A DNA stretch of 64,000 nt. Source: Nocardia vinacea. GTDB lineage: Bacteria > Actinomycetota > Actinomycetes > Mycobacteriales > Mycobacteriaceae. Position numbers and translations under genes: made by a program. How positions within the stretch are numbered: position 1 is the stretch's first letter; the number at the start of each line of letters is the position of its first letter. Shown piece after piece: positions 19,254-28,205 of this stretch. The notes beneath the pieces are model-generated. The model did no database searches. It was given only the letters and a program-made list of their open reading frames with translations, and was not told the DNA's origin. The DNA lies in assembly GCF_035920345.1 (NCBI RefSeq), contig NZ_CP109149.1:8680001-8744000 (forward strand), read 5' to 3'.

Positions 19254-19883
19254 GTGAGTGAGTTCTGGAGTCTGAGCACGTCGGTAGCTTTGGTCAGCGT
19301 CGGCATCTCACTGTATGGTGTCGTCGCATATCTGGTCGGAATTCTGGATGGTCGCACGCGGCCGCGCATGGCGTCTTGGGTGGCCTGGTGTACTGCCAAT
19401 ACCGTATTCGCGGTGGTCGCATATCTGGAGGGCGCAAATCTCGCCGCGGGTATCAATGCCGCGTCGGCAAGTATGAATGCCGCCGTTATCGCCCTCGGTC
19501 TGCGGCGTGGGGTCAGTCTGCGGCCCGGGGACAATATCGATTGGGCATGTCTGCTCTCCTCCGTCGCATGTGTGCTGGTCACAGTGGATATCTCGGAGAA
19601 GGCGTTCGGTGCGCTGGTGGCCATCTGTGCCAATCTCATCGCCACCATCCCAACGCTGCGGCACGCCTGGTCGAAGCCTGAGGAAGAAACCTGGCAAATG
19701 TTCGCCGCGAATGCCTTCGCTGGGGCTCTCGGTGTGCTGGGAGTGCTTCTGGCGAGTGGATATCAATTCGCCACTGTCGCGGGTCCGCTGATTACCACGA
19801 TCGGAAATATTGCCTTGGTTTCGCTAACCGTCGGCCGTGGTCGGATTTTCGAAGAAACTGCTGTGCCCGTGAGAGTTGGTTAG
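19254..19883 (+). CDS. Small multi-pass membrane protein, unknown function
   Basis: About 209 residues from the GTG at 19254 (GAGGA about 10 nt upstream); an in-frame ATG at 19245 is the alternative. Six to seven hydrophobic helices span nearly the whole length (ALVSVGISLYGVVAYLVGIL; FAGALGVLGVLLASGYQ; ITTIGNIALVSLTV). The pattern RPRMASWVAWCTANTVFAVV is reminiscent of PQ-loop-like small transporters but lacks a clear PQ pair. Five nucleotides separate it from the next small gene. Base composition is lower in GC than in its neighbours. Confidence 0.7.
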   Translation: MSEFWSLSTSVALVSVGISLYGVVAYLVGILDGRTRPRMASWVAWCTANTVFAVVAYLEGANLAAGINAASASMNAAVIALGLRRGVSLRPGDNIDWACLLSSVACVLVTVDISEKAFGALVAICANLIATIPTLRHAWSKPEEETWQMFAANAFAGALGVLGVLLASGYQFATVAGPLITTIGNIALVSLTVGRGRIFEETAVPVRVG

Positions 19884-19888
19884 CCGAA

Positions 19889-20131
19889 ATGCCTTCGATA
19901 ATCTCCAATATCGGTGACTGTTTCACCGATCCCGGCGAATTGACTCCGGGACAAGCGCGGCGTGCGATGGCCATCCACAATATTTGTTCACCGAGCTGCC
20001 GCATCTTGCGGCAGGCGAAACTGACTCTCGATGGCTCGTTGGTATCCACGGAAAGTTTCGGCGAGGCTCCAAAATATTCCGCCGTTGAATTGATCGGATA
20101 CGGCGAAGTCTCCACTGGATATCTACACTGA
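19889..20131 (+). CDS. Small hypothetical protein
   Basis: 80 residues, starting 5 bp after the membrane-protein gene and probably translated with it. Visible features are two Cys residues in HNICSPSCRILRQAK and an N-terminal acidic stretch; there is no signal or membrane segment. The last 9 nt overlap the convergent ABC ATPase gene. I do not recognise it. Its tight spacing supports a real gene, while its low coding bias argues for caution. Confidence 0.5.
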   Translation: MPSIISNIGDCFTDPGELTPGQARRAMAIHNICSPSCRILRQAKLTLDGSLVSTESFGEAPKYSAVELIGYGEVSTGYLH

Positions 20132-21214
20132 ATCCTCCAGCAATAACCCGGTTTCCGGGTCGTACCAGCGGCAGGCCTGCGGTGGCACATGCAGGTTCAG
20201 CGCGACGCCCTGGTCGGCCCGGAAGCTGGGCTGCGTCTGAATCTTGACGGTCTGTCCGCTGACATCGGTGGTCAACAGGGTCGACGAGCCGAGCGGCTCC
20301 AGCACCTGGAGTTGGGCGCGTACCGAATCGGTGCCCGCCTCGTCGCCGATGGCGATGGCCTCGGGCCGGATGCCGAGGTTGAGCTTCTTACCGCTGAACG
20401 ATGCGAGCGCGGCGGGGACCGGCAGCGACTGCCCACCGAGATCGATATGCGGTCCGGCCTCGCCGATGTCGACGATCCCGGTGAGGAAGTTCATCGGCGG
20501 GCTGCCGAGGAATCCGCCGACGAATTCGGTCGCTGGACCGTCGTATACCGCTGTCGGCGAACCGCATTGAACGATAACCCCGTCGCGCATGACCGCGACG
20601 CGATCGCCGAGCGACAGCGCCTCGACCTGGTCATGGGTGACATAGATCGTGGTGGTGCCGAGCTCGCCGACCAGCTTCTTCAACTCCGCGCGGAACGAAA
20701 GCCGCAGCAGCGCATCCAGATTGGACAGCGGCTCGTCCATGAGCAGCACGTCGGCATCCATGACTATCGCGCGCGCCACCGCGACGCGCTGGCGTTGGCC
20801 GCCGGACAGCTTCGCCGGATACCGATCCAGGTACGGCGTGAGCTGCAGCAGATCCGCGGCCCATGCGACCTTGCGCCGGATCTCCTCGGCGGGCACACCG
20901 TGCACTCGCAGGCCGAAGCCGATATTGTCGGCGACCTTCTTATTGGGGAAGACGGCATAGGACTGGAACACCATCGACAGGTTGCGCCGCCGCGGCTCGA
21001 GATAGGTGACATCCTTGCCGCCGATCACGATCTGCCCCGCATCGGGCAGTTCCAGCCCGGCGATCATGCGCAGCAGCGTCGTCTTACCGCAGCCGGACGG
21101 CCCGAGCAGCACCATGAATTCACCGTCGGTGACCTCGAGCGAGACCTGGTCGGTGGCGCGCGTGGTGCCGCCAGGGTAGGTCTTCACCAGATCCCGCAGA
21201 ATCACTTCGGCCAT
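20123..21214 (-). CDS. ABC importer ATPase, CUT1 (UgpC/MsmK/SugC-like)
   Basis: 363 residues, cytosolic nucleotide-binding subunit. Walker A GPSGCGKTT (38-46), Q-loop Gln84, signature LSGGQ (136-140), Walker B with MDEP (159-162) and D-loop SNLD are all present. A C-terminal TOBE/OB-type domain (about 240-363) is typical of ATPases serving carbohydrate importers, which can be shared between systems. It is the last gene of the binding protein - permease - permease - ATPase operon and lies 16 bp after the second permease. Confidence 0.92.
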   Translation of the reverse strand: MAEVILRDLVKTYPGGTTRATDQVSLEVTDGEFMVLLGPSGCGKTTLLRMIAGLELPDAGQIVIGGKDVTYLEPRRRNLSMVFQSYAVFPNKKVADNIGFGLRVHGVPAEEIRRKVAWAADLLQLTPYLDRYPAKLSGGQRQRVAVARAIVMDADVLLMDEPLSNLDALLRLSFRAELKKLVGELGTTTIYVTHDQVEALSLGDRVAVMRDGVIVQCGSPTAVYDGPATEFVGGFLGSPPMNFLTGIVDIGEAGPHIDLGGQSLPVPAALASFSGKKLNLGIRPEAIAIGDEAGTDSVRAQLQVLEPLGSSTLLTTDVSGQTVKIQTQPSFRADQGVALNLHVPPQACRWYDPETGLLLEDSV

Positions 21215-21230
21215 ATGCCCTACACCTCTG

Positions 21231-22085
21231 TCATCTCAGCGTCGTCCCCCACATATTCACGAGATAGCGCCGCATCACGAAGATGAAGACCAGCGCCGGA
21301 ATGATCAGCGCGAACCCGCCCGCGAACCGGTACGGCGTCGACGCCTCACCGAGCGTGGTGAGCACCTGGGCGGGCAACGTGCGATGTCCGAGCGTCACTA
21401 TGGTCGCGCCGAGGATCTCGTTCCACGACAGCACGAACGTGAAGATCGACGATGCCGCCAGACCGGGAAGTGCCAGCGGCACAACGACTTTGCGAGCCGC
21501 CTGCCAGCGCGTGCAGCCGAAGACGCGCGCCGCCTCCTCGAGGTCGGCCGGTACCGCGACGAAAATGCTCGCCGTGATGAGCACGGTGGTGGGCAGCGCG
21601 AGCGTGGTGTGCACAAGCGTCACGGCGAAGACGGTGTCGTACACGTCCAGCCGCAGGAACATCGTGGCCAGCGGCACCGAGAGCACCACGATCGGCAGCG
21701 CGCGCACGAACAGGATGAATACCTGATAGGTGTCCTTACCTCGGAAGACATTGCGGGCCAAGGCATATCCAGCGGGCGCACCGATGGCCAGCGACCAGAA
21801 CACGGTATAGAGCCCGACGAGCACCGAGTTGCCCAGTGCCGGAACCGTCCCGGTTGCGCGGAAGAACGACTGCAGCGTCTCGATGGAGAATTCGCTGGGC
21901 AGCAATGGCTTCGGGAACTCGTTCAAGGCCTCACGCGAGGACACCGCGGCGAGTCCGATCAGCACGATCGGCAGCGCCATGAACAGCGTCACCGCGATAC
22001 ACGCCACCTGCACTCCGATGGCCCGCCGCCGACGTCGGCGCAGCGGTGCGCGATCGATCGGCGGCAGTGCCGTGGCCTCACTCAT
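21231..22085 (-). CDS. ABC importer permease (MalG-like)
   Basis: 284 residues. The start ATG at 22085 overlaps the stop of the first permease (ATGA). Six membrane helices are visible, and the EAA loop that docks on the ATPase reads EEAARVFGCTRWQAARKVVV (residues about 185-204). The basic N-terminus (PLRRRRRRAIG) lies in the cytosol. MalG-type permeases form the second half of the channel. The substrate is not evident; the subunit order equals that of the trehalose importer LpqY-SugABC, but I see no sequence hallmark of that system. Confidence 0.9.
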   Translation of the reverse strand: MSEATALPPIDRAPLRRRRRRAIGVQVACIAVTLFMALPIVLIGLAAVSSREALNEFPKPLLPSEFSIETLQSFFRATGTVPALGNSVLVGLYTVFWSLAIGAPAGYALARNVFRGKDTYQVFILFVRALPIVVLSVPLATMFLRLDVYDTVFAVTLVHTTLALPTTVLITASIFVAVPADLEEAARVFGCTRWQAARKVVVPLALPGLAASSIFTFVLSWNEILGATIVTLGHRTLPAQVLTTLGEASTPYRFAGGFALIIPALVFIFVMRRYLVNMWGTTLR

Positions 22086-22927
22086 CGCGACCCCTCCGGC
22101 GCCCTGACCGTCCGCAGATAGAACATCGCGGTACCGAGCGAGATGGCCAGCACCACAAGCGAAACCGCGCTCGCGACAGCGGGATTCTGCAGATTGGAGT
22201 ACCACTCGTAGGTCTCGCCGACCAGCAGCGGAAAGTCCCGCCCGGTGAGTGCCTGCGCGACGGCGAAGGCCTGCAGCGCGAGGATGGTGCGCAGAATCAG
22301 CGCGACCTGCAGGCTCGGCCCGAGTTGCGGCAGCGTCACATGCCGGAGCCGCTGCCAGAAGTTCGCCCCGAACACCTGCGCGGCCTCGTCGTAATCCCGT
22401 GGAATCAGCTGCATGCCCGCCACCACGATGACGAAGACCAGTGAGGTCGCCCGCCAGATCTCGGCGATCACCACCGCGAGCAGCATGGTGCCGGTGTGCT
22501 GATAGTTCAACCACTGCACACCGTCCTCGGACAATCCGAGCCAGACCAGCAGTGAGTTCAGGTATCCGCGATTGCCGAAGATCGACAGCCACACCAGTCC
22601 GGCGGCCAGTTCGGAGATCGCCAACGGCACGCACCACAGGTAGAAGTGGCCACTCGCGAACCGCGGCCGCGCCTGCATCAGCAGCGCCATACCGACCGCG
22701 AGCACCAATTGGATCGGCACCACGATCACGATCAACAACAGCGTATTGCGCAGCGAGGTAAGGAAATACGGGTCGTCGAACAAGCGCCGCCAGTGCGCGA
22801 GCGTGAAGCCGCGATCGTCGCTGAACGCATCGAAGATCGCCCGCACCAATGGCCAACCGAACAGCGCGACCAGCAGCACGATCGAGGGCAGCAGCAGAAT
22901 CCACGGTGAACCGAGTCGCGCGCGCAT
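22082..22927 (-). CDS. ABC importer permease (MalF-like)
   Basis: 281 residues from the ATG at 22927, which follows the binding-protein stop at 22930 directly; a longer frame would overlap it. Membrane helices include WILLLPSIVLLVALFGWPLV and TLLLIVIVVPIQLVLAVGM. The EAA loop reads YDEAAQVFGANFWQRLRHVT (about residues 180-199). It forms the first half of the inner-membrane channel together with the permease at 21231. Confidence 0.9.
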   Translation of the reverse strand: MRARLGSPWILLLPSIVLLVALFGWPLVRAIFDAFSDDRGFTLAHWRRLFDDPYFLTSLRNTLLLIVIVVPIQLVLAVGMALLMQARPRFASGHFYLWCVPLAISELAAGLVWLSIFGNRGYLNSLLVWLGLSEDGVQWLNYQHTGTMLLAVVIAEIWRATSLVFVIVVAGMQLIPRDYDEAAQVFGANFWQRLRHVTLPQLGPSLQVALILRTILALQAFAVAQALTGRDFPLLVGETYEWYSNLQNPAVASAVSLVVLAISLGTAMFYLRTVRAPEGSR

Positions 22928-22929
22928 AG

Positions 22930-24237
22930 CTACCCCACCCCGCAGATGTCGGCGACGGGATCGGGTGCCCAGCACGGCACCTTCAGCTCGTCGAGAATGC
23001 CCTGCAGCACCCGGGCCTGTTGATCGAGTGTGGTCCGAATATCGGCTCGGTCCAACACAATCGAGCGGAAGCTGTCCTTGAACACCTTGCTCACCTCACC
23101 CTCGCGCTGACCGAGGCCGACCGGCGGCAGCGACAGGATCGCGCCCTGCGCCTGCTGCTGTCGGTCCACGGCATCGGCCTCGAGCCTGACCGCCGGTGGC
23201 AGATCGTCCGGGATGGCGGTGTCGACCGACGGGAAGAAGCCATTGGAGCGCAGCAGTTCGATCTGGGTTTCCGGCTTGGTCAACGCGCTGATCGTGCGCT
23301 GGGCGAGCTCGGCATCGGTGCTGCCCTTGGGAATTGCGAGCCCGGCGACCACGGCCATATAGCCGAGGCCGTGCTTGCCGCGCGGCGCGGGCAGCATGCG
23401 CCAGTCCTGCGGGTCGTGCTCGGGCGCGTGCACCAGGCGGACAACGTGATCCCAGGCCATGCGCACCTCGCCGCTGGCAAGGGGCTCTTGCATGAAGTCG
23501 AAATTCGTACTCGACTGTGCGCAGTTGGCCCACAGTTCGCGGAAGTATTGCCAGGCCGTCACGGCCTCGGCCGAGCGGAAGGTGGTGATCTGCCCGCCTG
23601 TGAACGACGGCAGCAGATACCCCTGGGTGAAGCGATGCAGCAGGCCTTTCGGGCCGGCGGGCAGTCCGAGCATCGGTCGGTTGCCATTGGCGCGGCGCGC
23701 GGCGATCGCCCAGTCGAGGAACTGCTCGTAGGTCAGTGCCGTGGCGTCCACCCCGGATGGCAGGTGCTGCAGCGCGTCGGCGTGTGCGGCGAGCACGTAA
23801 CTCGCTGTGGCCCAGGGGATATACCACGTCCGATCGGTACCGGCCCGCGCCAGTTGCAGGTAGGCGGCGGGCCAGCCGCGGTTGCCGAGGTCGGCGAGCA
23901 GGCCGGTGAGATCCTCGAGATAGCCGTCGGCCAGCGGTGCGATATCGCCGTGCAGCCCGCCGAGCAGCCCGACCTGCGTCGAGCCCGCCTCGAACTGGCT
24001 GCGCACCTGACTCGCGAACGGGCTCTCCTCGATGGTCACATAGCTGACGCCCGGCGCTGTCTTGCCGAGCAGGTTGCGGAAACGATCGGCCTCGTCGGCG
24101 GGGCGGAATTGGGTGGAGAGAAAGAGCATGCCGCCACTTCCCGTGGTGGCGAATCCGGTGCACGCGGCGGTGAGCGCGAGGGTTCCGATGCCCGCCGCGC
24201 CGAGGAACGACCGGCGCGTCAGGCCGCGTGTCGCCAT
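22930..24237 (-). CDS. ABC importer solute-binding lipoprotein (family 1, Tat-type signal)
   Basis: 435 residues from the ATG at 24237. The N-terminus TRRSFLGAAGIGTLALTAAC is a twin-arginine signal (RRSFLG) ending in a lipobox (LTAAC), so the protein is probably exported folded and anchored as a lipoprotein. The rest has the family 1 solute-binding architecture (GLHGDIAPLADGYLEDLTGL; GYMAVVAGLAIPKGS). It heads the importer operon. The substrate, a sugar or related polyol in most relatives, cannot be fixed from sequence. The 289-bp AT-richer region upstream, shared with a divergent gene at 24527, must hold the promoter. Confidence 0.88.
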   Translation of the reverse strand: MATRGLTRRSFLGAAGIGTLALTAACTGFATTGSGGMLFLSTQFRPADEADRFRNLLGKTAPGVSYVTIEESPFASQVRSQFEAGSTQVGLLGGLHGDIAPLADGYLEDLTGLLADLGNRGWPAAYLQLARAGTDRTWYIPWATASYVLAAHADALQHLPSGVDATALTYEQFLDWAIAARRANGNRPMLGLPAGPKGLLHRFTQGYLLPSFTGGQITTFRSAEAVTAWQYFRELWANCAQSSTNFDFMQEPLASGEVRMAWDHVVRLVHAPEHDPQDWRMLPAPRGKHGLGYMAVVAGLAIPKGSTDAELAQRTISALTKPETQIELLRSNGFFPSVDTAIPDDLPPAVRLEADAVDRQQQAQGAILSLPPVGLGQREGEVSKVFKDSFRSIVLDRADIRTTLDQQARVLQGILDELKVPCWAPDPVADICGVG

Positions 24238-24526
24238 GTGTGGCTCCCGAGGCAGGAATGGACCCGGGTGCGCCGACACCAATCCATCATGCCCAGATAC
24301 AAACAGATGTGGGCGCACAGCCGAACGCGCAACTTCCCGTGACTGAGAACAAAACCCGAGTTGTCTTGCGGCACAAATAAAAAGGAAGTCACCCCTCTGA
24401 AAAAAGTTATGAAGATCTTTGGATAACGAATTCTTTACGCACTGCCCCGCCGGGTCGTCGAGACACCTATGCTCGGGGCTTTCACGAGTGATCGACGTTG
24501 CGATAGATGAAGAAACGGGTAGCCGT

Positions 24527-24748
24527 ATGACCGCCAGGACCGACCTAGAACACGAACTACGCGGGCCGCTGGCGGCAACCGGGCTGATCACCGAACAGGA
24601 GGCCACCGAACTGCTCGAGATGTTCCGCGCGGCCAAACAACTCGAAACGGCGGCGCTCATCGAAGCCATCGATGAGATGGTCGGCGCGCTGCCCCGGCCG
24701 TTTCGGGCGGTGACGAAGAAGATCATGTTCGGGAGCCGGCTCGGCTGA
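24527..24748 (+). CDS. Small helical hypothetical protein
   Basis: 73 residues from the ATG at 24527. It is mostly charged alpha-helix (EQEATELLEMFRAAKQLETA), without signal or membrane segment, ending in the basic segment VTKKIMFGSRLG. Its stop overlaps the start of the next gene (TGATG), so the two are translationally coupled and probably act together. A longer open frame upstream to 24419 looks non-coding. No family recognised. Confidence 0.7.
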   Translation: MTARTDLEHELRGPLAATGLITEQEATELLEMFRAAKQLETAALIEAIDEMVGALPRPFRAVTKKIMFGSRLG

Positions 24749-26034
24749 TGAGTGATCTGGTAACCGGTGCCCAGATCGTCCTGCTGTCACGGACTTTGCA
24801 TGCCCCCGTGGAGCGACTGGCGCATCTGGAGCGGTTGGGCAGCGAGAATCTGCACGAACTCCAGGAACGGCTGGCGGGCCTGATCTTCGACCAGCACAAC
24901 GAGACGTTCGAGCGGATCAGCAAACTGGTGCCGATCATTCCGCTGCGCATCTCGATGCCGCTGGTGCAGCGCCTCGTGCCGCCGATGATGACGGGCCGGG
25001 CCGCGGGCGCGGTCGGTGTCGATCACCCGAAGAAGGCGGCCGAGACGGTTGCCATGCTCGCGCCCGCGTATGTAGCCGACTGTGCGCCGTATATGGATCC
25101 GCGCACCGTCGGACAACTCGCCGCGGTGGCGCCGCCGGAACCCATCGTCCGGATTCTCAACGAAATGTTGGCGCGCAAGGACTACATCACTGCCGGGCCG
25201 TTCCTCGACGCCTTTGCCACACCGACATTGGTCGCGGCCTTCGAACAGGGCGTGCTCGATGACGAGGGTCTGATCTTCTCCGCCGCCTATGCCTATTCCG
25301 TCGCGGGCGTGAGCGCCATTTTTCGTCAACTGCTGGCCGGGCCGCGGCAGCGGATCCCGCGCATGCTGCATACCATGCTCATCGGGTCTACGGGGCTGCA
25401 GTTGGCCGCGCTGTCGACGTTCGCGCGCTGTGAGACCGAGCTGACCGCGTCGATCGGCGATGTCCTGTTCAGCATCGGCTCCACCGAAATGATCGGCAAT
25501 CTCATCGCGAGCTATCTCCGGGCCGGTGCGGCACCGGAGCTGTTGACCTTCATCGGAAGGCTGAGTAAGTGGGCACTGGGGGCCCTGGCCGGGAATCCGA
25601 TCATCGCGAACGACGCGGTGTTGGCCGGACTCGTCGGCAGCCTGGAGGGCCGCATCGAATCCGACCTGTGGCGTGGACTTTTCAGCCTGATGGCACACGC
25701 CGACGCCGGGATCCAGCGCCGGATGATAGCCCTGCTCGCGCAGATGAACGATGCGATGGTGTCCGCATTGCCCGGCATCGCCACCGAGGCCCACGACTGG
25801 CCGCTGCTGCTGGACCTGATCGCCCGCGCCGACACCCCGGTCCGCGGCCGCTTCGAAACGATGTGGTCCAACCTGCCGCCGGAGCGCCGCATCGATCTGG
25901 AGCACCGCATCCGGGAACTCGGCCTGAACATCCGCCTGGCACCGGTGACCACTACGACGCTATCGGTGGACGAGGTGTTCTACCGTCGCCGCCAGATGCG
26001 CCGCCGCTACGACGCAGTGCAGAGTTGGGACTGA
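24748..26034 (+). CDS. Hypothetical alpha-helical protein
   Basis: 428 residues with no signal and no strong membrane helices. The sequence is a succession of amphipathic helices about 20-35 residues long (EKLGSENLHE-type N-terminus, MLAPAYVADCAPYMDPRTVG, GPFLDAFATPTLVAAFEQGV), which suggests an alpha-solenoid-like scaffold. The C-terminus is basic (YRRRQMRRRYDAVQ). It is coupled to the 73-residue protein just upstream. Similar paired genes exist in mycolic-acid actinobacteria to my recollection, but I know no function. Confidence 0.75.
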   Translation: MSDLVTGAQIVLLSRTLHAPVERLAHLERLGSENLHELQERLAGLIFDQHNETFERISKLVPIIPLRISMPLVQRLVPPMMTGRAAGAVGVDHPKKAAETVAMLAPAYVADCAPYMDPRTVGQLAAVAPPEPIVRILNEMLARKDYITAGPFLDAFATPTLVAAFEQGVLDDEGLIFSAAYAYSVAGVSAIFRQLLAGPRQRIPRMLHTMLIGSTGLQLAALSTFARCETELTASIGDVLFSIGSTEMIGNLIASYLRAGAAPELLTFIGRLSKWALGALAGNPIIANDAVLAGLVGSLEGRIESDLWRGLFSLMAHADAGIQRRMIALLAQMNDAMVSALPGIATEAHDWPLLLDLIARADTPVRGRFETMWSNLPPERRIDLEHRIRELGLNIRLAPVTTTTLSVDEVFYRRRQMRRRYDAVQSWD

Positions 26035-26229
26035 CTGCCCTAGCCGCAGGGTAGCTCGCGCCGAGGCGGCCTGACAGCCGGTTGGGGCTGGTTGGATCAG
26101 GGACTGACGAAATCTGCTGTCTATCTGACCGATCCGGTCGGGGCTACCGACAACCGTGCGATTCCGGCGTTCAATTCGAGCACATCGCGCGCCACGCGAC
26201 GTTTCGAAAACGCTTGGAAGGTAAGACGA

Positions 26230-27108
26230 ATGACCGAGTTCGTGACATTCGAGGAGGGGCGGATCGCCTGCGATGTCGTCGGAGACGGACCGCTGGTTGT
26301 GCTTTCGCACGGTATCGGAACTTCCCGGCACGACTATCGCCATCTCGTACCGCGACTGACCGCCGCGGGCTATCGGGTGGTGAATGCCGACCTGCGTGGG
26401 CACGGCGAATCCAGCCCCGGCTGGCCGTCGGTGACCGGGAAGCCGGCCATCAGCCGAACCGATGTCGCAGGCGATCTGCTCAGTGTGATCCGGCATTTCG
26501 GCGGCCCCGCGGTGCTCGTCGGCCACTGTATTTCCGGCGGTGCCGCGACCATTGCCGCAGCCGAGGCGCCCGAACTCGTCAGCGCCATCGTCGAGATCAA
26601 CCCGTTCACCAGGAGGCAGCGACTGGATTTCGGTGCTCTGTGGACGGTGCCGCGGTACCGGCGCGGGCTGGTGCGGTTGATGGGCACGCTGCTGCTGGGG
26701 TCGCCTCGGTTATGGCGCAGGTACCTCGATATCGCCTATCCGACCAAGCCCGAGGACTTTCCGAACTATCTCGACGGCGTGTTCACGACCCTGCGGGAAC
26801 CCGGCCGGTGGCGCGAGTTCAGGAAGACGAGTAAGACCAGTCCGGTCGATGCCGAGGCGGCGCTGTCGGAGGTGCACCGGCCCGCACTGGTGATCATGGG
26901 CGCCGAGGATCCCGATTTTCCGGACCCGAAGGGCGAAGCCATGGCGATCGTCGCGGCGATGCCCATGGGCATCGGCAAGGTGGCTGTCATCGAGAACGGC
27001 GGGCACTATCCGCATGCGCAGTTCGGTGACCGCGTCGCCGAATTGATCATTCCCTTTCTCGGACGGCATGCCGCCGGTGTGGTCGCACCGGTCCGGCACG
27101 CGGGGTGA
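26230..27108 (+). CDS. Alpha/beta hydrolase with Cys at the nucleophile position
   Basis: 292 residues from the ATG at 26230 (GGAAGG upstream). The alpha/beta fold markers are clear: oxyanion region SHGIGTSRHDYRHL, ADLRGHGES, the nucleophile elbow VGHCISGGAA with Cys100 where most relatives have Ser, the acid in MGAEDPDFPD and the catalytic His in NGGHYPHAQF. A Cys nucleophile is known in dienelactone hydrolase but is unusual in this lipase/epoxide hydrolase-like branch. The next gene, a GlxA-type regulator, begins at or just after its stop. Confidence 0.85.
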   Translation: MTEFVTFEEGRIACDVVGDGPLVVLSHGIGTSRHDYRHLVPRLTAAGYRVVNADLRGHGESSPGWPSVTGKPAISRTDVAGDLLSVIRHFGGPAVLVGHCISGGAATIAAAEAPELVSAIVEINPFTRRQRLDFGALWTVPRYRRGLVRLMGTLLLGSPRLWRRYLDIAYPTKPEDFPNYLDGVFTTLREPGRWREFRKTSKTSPVDAEAALSEVHRPALVIMGAEDPDFPDPKGEAMAIVAAMPMGIGKVAVIENGGHYPHAQFGDRVAELIIPFLGRHAAGVVAPVRHAG

Positions 27109-27161
27109 TCGGACTGCACATTGCCGTGACAGTCCTGGGGGAATGCGGTGATGATAGGAAC

Positions 27162-28205
27162 GTGTCGACGCCTCGCACGGTTGTCCTCGTGGTCTACGAC
27201 GGCATCCAGCTGATCGAATTGGCCGGTCCCATGGACATTTTCGGTGCGGCGAACGCCATCGTCGGCGCGCCGGCCTACCGGTTGGTGACGGCATCGCCGC
27301 GCGCGGGCACCGTCGCGGTGGACGGCGGTCTGACGATGAATGTCGAACATTCCCTGCCGGAGATCGCCGCCGGTGACGATGAGATCGACACCATGATCGT
27401 GATCGGGGGCAACGGAGCCTTCGTCTCATCGGTATCCGCCGACGTGGTGCGCGAGCTCCCGGCCATTGCCCGGCGATCGCGGCGGGTGGCGTCGGTATGC
27501 GCCGGTTCGCTCCTGTTGGCCGGTGCCGGGTTGCTCGACGGTTATCGTGCGACAACGCATTGGGGAGCATGTGCGGTGATGGCCGAGCGCTTCCCGCGGG
27601 TGCTGGTCGAACCGGACCGGATCTACGTCAACGACGGCAACCGGTGGACCTCGGCGGGGGTAACCGCGAGTATCGATCTAGCGCTCGCCTTGGTCGAGGC
27701 CGATCACGGCACCGAAGTGGCCCAGCTGATCGCTCGATGGTTCGTCGTTTTCACCCGGAGGCCAGGTGGCCAAGCACAATTCAGCGCCCAACTACGTGCG
27801 CAACCGGCGCGTACCCCGGCGATTCGGGCCGTACAACAGTGGCTACCCGACCACTTGGACGAAGACTTGAGCGTGGCCGCATTGGCAGCTCGGGCGGGAC
27901 TGAGCGAGCGCGCCTTCGCCCGCGCCTTCCGTGCCGAAACCGGCAGTACGCCTGCGGCTTTCGTAGAAAATCTGCGTGTCGAGGCGGCTCGTCGACTGCT
28001 CGAGACCACAGATCTGACGGTGGTCGCGATCGCCAAAGCGGTCGGCTACAAGCACGGTGAGACGCTGCACCGGGTCTTCTCCCGGCAACTGGCCACCACA
28101 CCCGACCGCTACCGGCAGCATTTCGCGATCACCGGTTCCGGTTCGGACACAGACGATTTCAGCTACCGGGAAAGCCGGGCGGCAGCGGCTGGAAATCCGC
28201 CTTGA
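27162..28205 (+). CDS. GlxA-type transcriptional regulator (DJ-1/PfpI plus AraC domains)
   Basis: About 347 residues from the GTG at 27162; an in-frame GTG at 27105 overlaps the hydrolase stop and is the alternative. The N-terminal DJ-1/PfpI-like domain (TVVLVVYDGIQLIELAGPMD; nucleophile-elbow-like SVCAGSLLLAGAGLLDG) probably senses a ligand. The C-terminal AraC domain has two helix-turn-helices (LSVAALAARAGLSERAFARA; VVAIAKAVGYKHGETLHRVF). It likely regulates the adjacent hydrolase or a nearby catabolic gene. Confidence 0.88.
   Translation: MSTPRTVVLVVYDGIQLIELAGPMDIFGAANAIVGAPAYRLVTASPRAGTVAVDGGLTMNVEHSLPEIAAGDDEIDTMIVIGGNGAFVSSVSADVVRELPAIARRSRRVASVCAGSLLLAGAGLLDGYRATTHWGACAVMAERFPRVLVEPDRIYVNDGNRWTSAGVTASIDLALALVEADHGTEVAQLIARWFVVFTRRPGGQAQFSAQLRAQPARTPAIRAVQQWLPDHLDEDLSVAALAARAGLSERAFARAFRAETGSTPAAFVENLRVEAARRLLETTDLTVVAIAKAVGYKHGETLHRVFSRQLATTPDRYRQHFAITGSGSDTDDFSYRESRAAAAGNPP

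Noticed and set aside
20123..24237. Assignment of the ABC importer as the trehalose system LpqY-SugABC
   Set aside because: Gene order agrees, but I see no sequence hallmark of LpqY in the binding protein, so the substrate is left open.
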